Shown here: positions 16,954 through 23,202 of the stretch, one piece after another
Layout: every line of letters begins with the position of its first letter
How positions within the stretch are numbered: position 1 is the stretch's first letter
Position numbers and translations under genes: made by a program
Notes under the pieces: model-generated
Databases searched by the model: none
What the model was told of the DNA's origin: nothing
The model's input: only the letters and a program-made list of their open reading frames with translations
Source of the DNA: Pseudoflavitalea sp. G-6-1-2
GTDB taxonomy: Bacteria > Bacteroidota > Bacteroidia > Chitinophagales > Chitinophagaceae
Direction: 5' to 3'
DNA: 64,000 nucleotides
NCBI RefSeq assembly: GCF_012927185.1
Contig: NZ_JABBGB010000002.1
Span: 1,736,001 to 1,800,000 of the forward strand

Positions 16954-17103
16954 ATACCAAAGGTTTTTGTTGATGAATGATGATACAAATTTGAGCCGAT
17001 TGCAGAGAGGTGGCAACCCGTTTCTTGCTGAAGCCGTCTGAGTGAGAACAGGCGGGCGGCTCCCTTTAAATTTGCTAACTTGTAGCCGCGCAACATTGAA
17101 CAT

Positions 17104-17523
17104 ATGAAATACATCCTCATAACAACCGTACTTTTTTTCACAGGCTTTGCTCAGCTGCGTGCGCAGCAACCAAAGATCGACAGCATCGCCTTTCATCTTT
17201 ACACAGACAGCCTCAAAAAAGGAGGCGTTTACAATTACATCAATGTAGATGCAAAACTTGCCAGCGGACAATGGCTCCCACTCTCCGACAAGGAAATAAA
17301 ATTCAGCAGCACAGGAGGCCGGTTCGAGGGCTGCAATCTGATCTTCGATTCGACATTCACTGCGGATAGTGTGGTAGTGACTGCAGTGTTGAAAGAAAAT
17401 TCTGAGAAGCGACAGGTGATAACAATTTTTATGAAAAAAATGCCGGATCCTGATGTACTGAAGACTGTAGAGGAAATAATGAAACCTCAGAGTTCTCAAG
17501 GACGCAAAAGAAGGCGAAACTAG
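17104..17523 (+). CDS. Exported protein, unknown
   Basis: A 139-residue protein with a clear signal peptide (cleavage near LRAQ, residue 21), a mature part that looks beta-rich, and a very basic tail (GRKRRRN). No family is recognised. A degenerate copy of its last ~50 codons lies at 18141-18300, beyond the toxin-antitoxin-like pair, so this gene end is part of a duplicated block. It is divergent from the AraC-MGMT gene. Confidence 0.75.
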   Translation: MKYILITTVLFFTGFAQLRAQQPKIDSIAFHLYTDSLKKGGVYNYINVDAKLASGQWLPLSDKEIKFSSTGGRFEGCNLIFDSTFTADSVVVTAVLKENSEKRQVITIFMKKMPDPDVLKTVEEIMKPQSSQGRKRRRN

Positions 17524-17600
17524 CGCGGGGCAAGGGTTACAGCGGAATAAAAAAATTTGAACGAATATAAATAAGATGTAATTTCGGTGAAACATGATCT

Positions 17601-17837
17601 ATGAAAACAAATATCCACAAGAAACAAGCTCCTCTGAAAAAAGAGTTGCAGTCCGTTAAACGGCTCAAACTTTCTACCGATAGAAAGCTAACGGTAGAGG
17701 AAGGAAGAGAGCTTGCGCTAAAACTCTATGAAAAATGGTCCGCAGAAAAGAAGTCTCCATCCATCGACGTGTTATTGAACACATCTCAGCAATTGCATCT
17801 TTTATCAAAAACCAGGGACTGGCCCAAACTGCCCTGA
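17601..17837 (+). CDS. Putative antitoxin of an overlapping gene pair
   Basis: A 78-residue basic, helical protein beginning MKTNIHKKQAPLKKELQ. A diverged second copy starts at 18361 with a near-identical N-terminus. The next reading frame (17735-18040) starts inside it and overlaps by 103 bases. The conserved part runs to about LYEKWSAEK; after that the frame looks unconstrained, as if the downstream gene drives the sequence. Small size, position before a RelE/ParE-like gene and duplication suggest an antitoxin. This is inference; no DNA-binding fold is recognised. Confidence 0.55.
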   Translation: MKTNIHKKQAPLKKELQSVKRLKLSTDRKLTVEEGRELALKLYEKWSAEKKSPSIDVLLNTSQQLHLLSKTRDWPKLP

Positions 17838-18040
17838 AGTTTATCAACGACATTTTCGATCTCTTTTCAGGCCTTTCAGAAAAAAGAGTCACTCACAGGC
17901 TTTGCAGTTTCCCTAACTGGCGCCAAAAGAACTACCGTTGCGCCACTTTCAGAAAAAAATACTCAGTAGCTTATCTGGATCTCCTCCACGAGATCATCGT
18001 CAGCGATTTTGCTGTAACGAAGTATCTCGTCAGCAAGTAA
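17735..18040 (+). CDS. RelE/ParE-like putative toxin
   Basis: A 101-residue basic protein. Helical N-terminal half (AIASFIKNQGLAQTALKFIN) followed by strand-like segments ending KYSVAYLDLLHEIIVSDF, the helix-helix-strand order of RelE/ParE toxins. The frame is supported by the second copy at 18495, which keeps MVRRK, then VS, and AIA..IK.QG while the overlapping frame diverges. It would act on mRNA/ribosome (RelE) or gyrase (ParE); which cannot be told. A 76-bp repeat with a hairpin starts six bases after the stop. Confidence 0.55.
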   Translation: MVRRKEVSIHRRVIEHISAIASFIKNQGLAQTALKFINDIFDLFSGLSEKRVTHRLCSFPNWRQKNYRCATFRKKYSVAYLDLLHEIIVSDFAVTKYLVSK

Positions 18041-18045
18041 TGATT

Positions 18046-18121
18046 TAAACCGGCTAAACAAGGAAGGGCAAAGCGAACCAACGTTCACTTTGCCCTTTCA
18101 GGAGCCAAGCACAAGGTGCAT
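18046..18121 (+). repeat. 76-bp direct repeat, copy A
   Basis: Begins TAAACCGGCT and ends GGTGCAT. By eye it differs from copy B (21661-21736) at four of 76 positions. It carries the hairpin GGGCAAAGCGAAC / GTTCACTTTGCCC and a small GCACAAGGTGC hairpin. In copy B the hairpin has a T tail on the minus strand; here that tail is broken (GGAA instead of AAAA). Confidence 0.9.
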
Positions 18122-18140
18122 CAATTGAACATCCCATATA

Positions 18141-18300
18141 GATAGCGTGGTGGTGATTACTGTGCTGAAAGAGAATTTTACAAAGAGACAGGCGATAACA
18201 ATTTTTATGAAAAAATTGCCGGATCCCGATGTTCTTAAAAACTGTAGAGGAAATAGTGAAACCTCAGGGTTCTCAAGAGCGCAGAAAACGCCGAAAATAG
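18141..18300 (+). pseudogene. Decayed copy of the 3' end of 17104-17523
   Basis: Aligned by eye to 17369-17522. It preserves VVVITVLKEN.TKRQ.ITIFMKKLPDPDVLK, then a one-base insertion in an A run shifts the frame; reading across it restores KTVEEIVKPQ and the basic end RRKRRK before a stop. No signal peptide or start is present. It is a fragment created by duplication. Confidence 0.82.
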
Positions 18301-18360
18301 CTCTGAAGCTACGTTCTATTGAATATAAAAAAATTGTATAACTAGAAAAATACCGGTCTT

Positions 18361-18552
18361 ATGAAAACAAATATTAACAAGAAACACGCTCCGCTAAAAA
18401 AAGAGTTGCAGCGCCCTAAGAGCCGCAAAATTTCTGGCGAAAGATTACTTACGATTGATGAGGCCAGGAAGCGTGGTCACAAACTAATTGAACTATGGTT
18501 CGAAGGAAAGTTAGTGTTAGAGAAGCCGTTCTTACCCGAATCGCGGCAATAG
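18361..18552 (+). CDS. Second copy of the putative antitoxin
   Basis: 63 residues. The first 15 codons are almost the same as in 17601-17837 (MKTN followed by KK.APLKKELQ), and the middle keeps the pattern LT..EAR...KLIELW. It diverges completely and stops earlier once the overlapping toxin frame begins at 18495. With a truncated toxin partner it may be a solitary antitoxin or a decaying gene. Sequence divergence from the first copy, roughly one fifth to one third of bases by eye, means the duplication is not recent. Confidence 0.5.
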   Translation: MKTNINKKHAPLKKELQRPKSRKISGERLLTIDEARKRGHKLIELWFEGKLVLEKPFLPESRQ

Positions 18553-18587
18553 CGTTTTACATCAAAGATCAGGGAGACTTCAAATAA
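18495..18587 (+). pseudogene. Truncated second copy of the RelE/ParE-like toxin
   Basis: Encodes only MVRRKVSVREAVLTRIAAIA and ten more residues (ending KDQGDFK) before a stop. It aligns with the first 28 residues of 17735-18040 with one codon deleted, then similarity ends abruptly at about 18575. The remaining ~70 toxin codons are absent, consistent with a later insertion or deletion at this point. Confidence 0.7.
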
Positions 18588-19206
18588 CCAAAGTATTAAC
18601 CAATGAAAGCTGCGTCAATAGAAGAAATTAACTTAGTATGGAACTCTCTCAAAAAATAACCCCCGAACTAACTGGGGAAATGACATATGAAAGTGATATT
18701 AGTAAAGTCTGTTTAAAGAACTTATTAAACAACAAAACTGCCGGCTGAATCAGATTCAGCCGGCAGTTTTGTTGTTGGCAATGGCCGTTCTGAAGAAGAG
18801 TTATGCCTGCGGACCACGAGCATACCATACTATAACCATGGATAGACCATGAATAGGAGTCGAAGCACTAACGGAGTAAGGAGAGAGTAAGTACTGAGTG
18901 AGGTCCGGAGCAACGTGGATATGACGTGGACTTGATCTGGAAGCGAGCTGGAATTGAGGTGAACGTCTTTGCGGAGGTGTTTGGAAGGACAGCTTTGCTA
19001 TTGCATGATGCATACAGCAGCTGTTGGAGTAAAATGGATGATGAATGCAATGACATTTCGGGAAGATTTCGGGTGGAATAGATCAAAAAACGATGGTTGA
19101 GATAATAAGGGTTTTTGGAGGCTTGCTCCGGAGAGAAAAATTGAATCGGTTCGCCCTAAAATGCTTCGCTTAATTATTCAACGAAGTGCTGAGAGAAAGC
19201 AATGTG
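18588..19206. other. 620-bp stretch without a gene
   Basis: Only short ORFs are present. An 18-codon ORF at 18603 (MKAASIEEINLVWNSLKK) may be a gene remnant. A perfect 23-bp hairpin lies at 18728-18776. Beyond it, the plus strand is purine-rich (many GGA and GAA triplets) and I see no coding pattern. Confidence 0.5.
18728..18776. terminator. Perfect 23-bp hairpin, probably a bidirectional terminator
   Basis: Arms at 18728-18750 and 18754-18776 are exactly complementary around a CAG loop. The GC-rich core CTGCCGGCTGAAT is flanked by AACAACAAAA and TTTTGTTGTT, so either strand ends in a T-rich tail. No complete gene lies just upstream on the plus strand; on the minus strand the nearest gene ends at 19207. 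Confidence 0.75.
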
Positions 19207-20073
19207 CTATTCTCTTTGTTCTTTCAGACGAGTATCGTGAGATAATCCGTTGCGTATTGCATCAGGTATCTGCTGCATGCTTTCTTCACTATCAGATTGC
19301 CGCGAATATTGTGCCAGTACTGCGTTTGAGGCAGGTTGTTTTACCTGTTGTTTTTGCTGCTGTTGCTGACGTTGTTTGTAACGAAGTTGTCTGCGCTGTT
19401 TTTTGCTGAGCGTATCTATAGGCGGTACTTCTACCTTGATGATCTCCGTACAGTGGAATCTTTTATCGTACAAAGGATATTTGCCCTGATAAGGATTGGC
19501 CTGCAACACTACCATCAGTGTGCCTTTGCCGGGAACATTCGCATCGAATAGCAGGGGAGTTTCCAGTGGCTTATCTTCATTCTTTGCTGTAAATTCATGG
19601 GTGAACGCATGCTCCCTGAGGTTATTCACTTTGCCTGTTGCCAGATCGATCCTCATGGCAATAAGTTTGATCTCCATATGCGTAACACGCAACAGCCTGG
19701 GAGGTAGGATGTATCTGATGCGGAGGATATTGTCAGTGTCGGGCATATGGGAGGATACGAAATTTGCTATGCGGGTTTGTTGATTGAAACGAAAACCACG
19801 TAATCCTTCTACACCTTCTTCGATGAGTTTTTTGTTGAGGCGGTTTACATGGCTGCCATCTTTCTTTCCTTTGAGATATGGCGCTAATGCCTGGCGGATG
19901 AGCTTGCCGGTATGGCTTGCATCTCCGAATGCCTTCGCTGCACTGCGTGTAGCATCAGTTTGTGATACATGCTCAGGCATGCTGCGCAGACAATGTTTTC
20001 CGTTTCGATAGTAGCCGATGAGGTCACCGCCGAGGTTGCCGGTGAATTTTGTTTTTCCTGTTTGAATAGCCAT
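19207..20073 (-). CDS. Unknown 288-aa protein of the accessory region
   Basis: The N-terminus has GNLGGDLIGYYRNGKHCLRS, a Gly/Tyr/Arg pattern like that starting DUF6266-type Bacteroidota proteins (G.LG...GYY..GK...RS.P). A predicted beta-rich middle follows, then a basic, Gln-rich tail with long QQQQ runs. No signal peptide. The tail suggests nucleic-acid or surface binding, which is speculation. It is the only long gene within the segment bounded by the 76-bp repeats. The coding frame is clean for the whole length. Confidence 0.72.
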   Translation of the reverse strand: MAIQTGKTKFTGNLGGDLIGYYRNGKHCLRSMPEHVSQTDATRSAAKAFGDASHTGKLIRQALAPYLKGKKDGSHVNRLNKKLIEEGVEGLRGFRFNQQTRIANFVSSHMPDTDNILRIRYILPPRLLRVTHMEIKLIAMRIDLATGKVNNLREHAFTHEFTAKNEDKPLETPLLFDANVPGKGTLMVVLQANPYQGKYPLYDKRFHCTEIIKVEVPPIDTLSKKQRRQLRYKQRQQQQQKQQVKQPASNAVLAQYSRQSDSEESMQQIPDAIRNGLSHDTRLKEQRE

Positions 20074-20460
20074 AACGTAAGGTTTATGTATTAGGAAATG
20101 ATATATGAATCTAATAAAGAGAAGCAGCGATAAATATTCAGAAGATGTTAAAACCTGTATCGGTGTTGCATTTGTGGTTACTTAAAACAGCGATTATCCC
20201 TTTCCGGGAATACCTGCATTGCGGGATATGGAATTGCGGGCAATTGCGGAAGAGCTCTGTTAAGCCCAATACAAAATTATCTCCGAATAACAGCGGGAAA
20301 AAAAACGCAAACTGGCGTTATTTTTCCCGCTGCCATGCTCTTCTTTCTATCTACTTTAGCTGTACGATTTAGTGCGCTTATACATAAACGTCTTGCAAAA
20401 TAATTCTGACAATTAACCACATCGCAAGATCAAATGTAGCGCCCGGTTGCTCTATACTAA
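20074..20460. other. Noncoding stretch upstream of the 288-aa gene
   Basis: No convincing ORF; a plus-strand frame at 20145-20372 runs straight through a terminator-like hairpin and is rejected. Contains the hairpin at 20292-20331. Confidence 0.45.
20292..20331. terminator. Terminator-like hairpin without an assigned gene
   Basis: Arms 20292-20308 and 20315-20331 pair at 16 of 17 positions (AGCGGGAAAAA core, ACGC next to the loop AAACTG). No annotated gene ends before it on either strand, so it may end an unrecognised RNA or be a relic. Confidence 0.6.
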
Positions 20461-20570
20461 CGACTATAGGGTTGGGCCTACTTTTGCTCCTTTGTGGTGT
20501 GGCCGCCGAAAGGCGGGGCCGTCAGAAGCCAGTTTTGCAAAGGAGTAAGGTAGGTTCAACCCTATAGTTG
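20461..20570. repeat. 110-bp imperfect palindrome (MITE-like or structured RNA)
   Basis: The outer arms CGACTATAGGGTTG (20461-20474) and CAACCCTATAGTTG (20557-20570) pair at 13 of 14 positions; pairing continues through CTCCTTTG (to 20494) and CAAAGGAG (from 20538). An inner hairpin GGCCGCC-GAAA-GGCGGGGCC sits at 20501-20520. No ORF. Terminal inverted repeats and lack of coding resemble a miniature transposable element, but no target duplication is evident. Confidence 0.75.
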
Positions 20571-20852
20571 TATTCATTCCCCCAGCTTAGGGTTCCCTTC
20601 TTACCTTCCTCAGTTTTTTGTCTTCGGTTGTACTGAATTCATCCCTGATTGATGATCCATTCCTATGCTGTATTACGAAAGCCATTGCAATGCACTCCCT
20701 CTGTAAGCAGCCATTGACCTGCCCCAGTTACAATAATGAAAAATATTGCCGCAGCCTAAGCTGCGTGCTAAAGAGCCACATACAAAAATGGCCTTACCGG
20801 CCCAACCCGCCCTAAGCCGTAGTTATTCTTAACCTAATGAAACTCTTTATTT
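20571..20852. other. Noncoding stretch before the SymE-like gene
   Basis: No ORF I can support; a frame at 20618-20815 lacks any protein-like features. Presumably holds the promoter and, if the SymE analogy holds, the place where an antisense RNA would be expected. Confidence 0.35.
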
Positions 20853-21239
20853 ATGTTAAAGAATGCTCAACAAGAAGCCGTTCAGAATATCAGTATCGGT
20901 AAGAAAGCAGCCAACGAAGCGCAATTTCAAACAATGCTGGAGGCTGTTCAGCAACTCCGCTCGGTTCTATCCGTATTTATTCAGCATGATTTTATTGGTG
21001 TTCCGTACTCCCGCAGGTTCAGCACCAGCCGCGTTTATCTGCCGGGCCGCGATACGCATATTCCTTATATCCGATTCAGAGGGAAATGGCTGATGAAACG
21101 CGGTTTCGCCGCCAACGGGCATTTTCGAATGATTGCCCTGAAGGACTTACTGATCATCTGCCCGGATAAGACGCCGGAACCGGAAGCATCAGAAGCAGCC
21201 TGTAGAGTTATACCGATCGGCAACAAGCTTGCAGGATAA
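20853..21239 (+). CDS. SymE-like toxin-family protein
   Basis: A 128-residue protein. The C-terminal part matches the SymE pattern: a segment of Arg/Tyr/Pro residues (RVYLPGRDTHIPYIRFRGKW), then LMKRGFAANGHFRMIALKDLLIICP, equivalent to the SymE core G.WL..AGF..G......l....I. SymE of E. coli is an SOS-induced, AbrB-fold type I toxin controlled by the antisense RNA SymR. The first ~50 residues are helical and unlike E. coli SymE. It lies within the repeat-bounded accessory segment. Toxin activity here is inference. Confidence 0.65.
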   Translation: MLKNAQQEAVQNISIGKKAANEAQFQTMLEAVQQLRSVLSVFIQHDFIGVPYSRRFSTSRVYLPGRDTHIPYIRFRGKWLMKRGFAANGHFRMIALKDLLIICPDKTPEPEASEAACRVIPIGNKLAG

Positions 21240-21660
21240 TTAGAAACCAAGATCAGCTAACACCAAACCGTCAAAACATCGCCAGCGGCGAAGAAATATA
21301 AGTCAATCGCGAGACCGAGAGACAGGACACCCGCGAAGTATTTGCAGCAGCAAAACCGCCTTTACTCCGCTCGTTGCACAGAAGCCCCCTCCTCCCTCCC
21401 TCTCAAATTGATGCAAAAATCTAAAAACAGGGATTCCACCAGATGCCCACTCAGCTGGTACCGGGGCCGGGAGCGGGATATGCTGACCAGGACCTTCGAC
21501 CAGGTTGCTCAACCGTCCGGCTCTGCACCACCGCTTAATCCCCCTTCCCCAAAAGCCCCATCGGAGGTAACCCCTGTCCGGCCTGGTTGTAGGACTGGTT
21601 CTGCATATCCCGGCACGGCCCCAAATCAAAACCCAATTTAACCAACCCCCACCTCGACGG
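21240..21660. other. C-rich noncoding stretch after the SymE-like gene
   Basis: From about 21360 the plus strand is markedly C-rich, with CCCCCTCCTCCCTCCCTC near 21385 and repeated CCCC runs up to 21655. ORFs on both strands here are Pro/Gly/Arg-rich artefacts. Base composition differs from neighbouring genes, suggesting foreign or structured DNA. Confidence 0.5.
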
Positions 21661-21736
21661 TAAACCGGCTCAACAAAAAAGGGCAAAGCGAACCAACGTT
21701 CACTTTGCCCTTTCAGGAGCCAGGCACAAGGTGCAT
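21661..21736 (+). repeat. 76-bp direct repeat, copy B
   Basis: Same orientation as copy A (18046-18121) and about 72 of 76 bases identical by eye. This copy contains the working terminator of the transaldolase gene and is probably the ancestral location. Confidence 0.9.
21675..21710 (-). terminator. Terminator of the transaldolase gene
   Basis: Stem GGGCAAAGCGAAC / GTTCACTTTGCCC with one C-A mismatch and loop CAAC; on the minus strand it is followed by TTTTTT (21675-21680). About 57 bases past the gene's stop. Confidence 0.85.
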
Positions 21737-21767
21737 TTAACCCCAGATACCTGACGCCCGTTTGAAT

Positions 21768-22445
21768 TTATTTTACTGCAGCTGTATCAGCCTGCATTTT
21801 CTTAGCGTCTTCAACAAATTTAGCCAGACCGATATCAGTCAGCGGATGTTTCAGCAGACCGAGGATTGCATCGAGCGGACAAGTACAAACATCAGCGCCA
21901 ACCTCTGCACATTTCACAATGTGGAGCGGGTTACGGATGCTGGCAGCGAGGATCTCAGTTTTGAAACCCTGCAGGCTGTAGATGTGCGCGATCTGCTCGA
22001 TCAGTTGTACACCATCCCAGCTGCTGTCGTCGATACGGCCGATGAAAGGAGAAACATAGTTTGCACCTGCTTTGGCAGCCAGAATTGCCTGACCTGCAGA
22101 GAAAACCAGTGTGCAGTTTGTTTTGATACCGTTGTCTGAGAACCATTTCAGCGCTTTCACACCGTCTTTGGTCATCGGAACTTTCACTACAATATTCGGA
22201 TGGATGGCAGCGAGTTTTTTACCTTCCTCGATCATGCCTTCCAGGTCTGTAGAAATAACTTCAGCACTAACATCGCCGCCGTCTACCAGCTCGCAGATTG
22301 CGAGATAGTGTTGAGCAATTGCTTCTTCACCACGGATACCTTCTTTAGCCATCAGAGATGGGTTGGTAGTAACGCCGTCGAGAATTCCAAGATCGTGTGC
22401 TTCTTTGATCTGTGCAATGTTTGCTGTATCTATGAAGAATTTCAT
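21768..22445 (-). CDS. tal: Transaldolase, small (fructose-6-phosphate aldolase-like) type
   Basis: A 225-residue TIM-barrel enzyme of the MipB/TalC group. [10 protein letters not shown] and GVTTNPSL at the N-terminus are the family signatures; Lys88 in VVKVPMT is the Schiff-base lysine. It interconverts sedoheptulose-7-P plus glyceraldehyde-3-P and erythrose-4-P plus fructose-6-P in the pentose phosphate pathway, although close relatives act as fructose-6-phosphate aldolases. The gene is single, with a terminator inside repeat copy B and the SRP RNA gene upstream. Confidence 0.95.
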   Translation of the reverse strand: MKFFIDTANIAQIKEAHDLGILDGVTTNPSLMAKEGIRGEEAIAQHYLAICELVDGGDVSAEVISTDLEGMIEEGKKLAAIHPNIVVKVPMTKDGVKALKWFSDNGIKTNCTLVFSAGQAILAAKAGANYVSPFIGRIDDSSWDGVQLIEQIAHIYSLQGFKTEILAASIRNPLHIVKCAEVGADVCTCPLDAILGLLKHPLTDIGLAKFVEDAKKMQADTAAVK

Positions 22446-22507
22446 ATCGGATTCAATTTTGATATCTGTGTACGGAGATAAATTGGAGGGAATATAGAAA
22501 AAAAAAT

Positions 22508-22604
22508 CGGCAGATTACTTACATCGCACCGCTACAACCGCCTACCCTTGCTACCTTCCGGTCCTGGGGGGGTTCAGCAGGAGCTGGTCGTGTAAGACCT
22601 GCCG
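22508..22604 (-). ncRNA. ffs: Signal recognition particle RNA, small bacterial type
   Basis: On the minus strand the conserved domain IV reads CAGGACCGGAAGGTAGCAAG, preceded by GACCAGCTCCTGCTGAACCC and followed by GGGTAGGCGGTTGTAGCGG. The ends CGGCAG (22604-22599) and CTGCCG (22513-22508) pair, as do TTACA and TGTAA inside them. A T run of nine follows directly (22506-22498), serving as terminator. The 4.5S-type RNA binds Ffh and targets ribosomes to the membrane. Confidence 0.95.
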
Positions 22605-22608
22605 GCCG

Positions 22609-22638
22609 CAAAGATAGGGAGAAATCAATTGATTTCAG
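22609..22638 (-). promoter_or_regulatory. Promoter of the SRP RNA
   Basis: On the minus strand TATCTTTG (22616-22609) fits TAnnTTTG and ends four bases before the paired 5' end of the RNA. A CTG lies 19 bases upstream in place of the usual -33 TTG. Confidence 0.6.
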
Positions 22639-22783
22639 CACACAATTGATCAAAATATTGAAAATCAATGCTGAGTTTTTTTCTTCAATCAGCCTGAAAC
22701 CTTTATGCAGCCTGCATTACAGCCACACTGCATTTCAAGGGCAATTGCCACAGAATTGTAAATTCTGTTCGCCGAATGGCGTA

Positions 22784-23191
22784 TCAGCCAACATATATCA
22801 TGGCAATATTTCCCTCTGAATTTACCCAAACCTGAATTTCCAGTTCGTCTATTTCAACTACTGTCTGCAACTCATCATCTGTTAACCAGATCTCTTCTTT
22901 GGTGAGTTCGGCTTCGGGCTGATCGATCATTTTGAGAAAAGATGCAAAATTGTATCCGATCAGGTTCACCTCGTTGTAATAACAATTGTCGCGGCACGCA
23001 ATGGCAACGATCTCTCCGGATTCTTTGTCTACATTCACTTCTACACCGCCATCGAAAAAGTCGTATCCATCCCACTCATCATCATCTTCAGCTGGTATAA
23101 ATTCATATGCGTATATACTCTTGTATATATCGATCTTATTGCCCAATCTGAATAAGTTCACACCGTTTCCCGGCTCAAGAATAATTTTCAT
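22784..23191 (-). CDS. Acidic soluble protein, unknown
   Basis: A 135-residue strongly acidic protein with alternating strands and short loops (for example DDDEWDGYDFFDGG and ESGEIVAIACRDN). No signal peptide or membrane segment. The size and composition resemble polymorphic-toxin immunity proteins, but I recognise no family and no toxin gene is nearby. It follows the T9SS plug gene by eleven bases on the same strand, so the two are likely co-transcribed. Confidence 0.75.
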   Translation of the reverse strand: MKIILEPGNGVNLFRLGNKIDIYKSIYAYEFIPAEDDDEWDGYDFFDGGVEVNVDKESGEIVAIACRDNCYYNEVNLIGYNFASFLKMIDQPEAELTKEEIWLTDDELQTVVEIDELEIQVWVNSEGNIAMIYVG

Positions 23192-23202
23192 GTTTGATAT
23201 TT

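Noticed and set aside
16954-17595. Upstream extension of the AraC-MGMT frame
   Set aside because: It overlaps the exported gene at 17104 on the other strand, lacks domain features and would give an abnormal length.
18603-18659. 18-codon ORF MKAASIEEINLVWNSLKK
   Set aside because: Too short to support as a gene; its start resembles a family of small Bacteroidota proteins, so it may be a remnant, but the match is only a few residues.
18728-18776. CRISPR repeat or attachment site
   Set aside because: A single perfect hairpin with T-rich flanks; no array or spacer pattern. No CRISPR array was seen anywhere in the window.
20618-20815. Possible 65-aa gene
   Set aside because: No protein-like features, no ribosome site, no neighbour support.
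21303-21686. Long frames on both strands in the C-rich tract
   Set aside because: Gly/Arg/Pro-rich translation explained by base composition.
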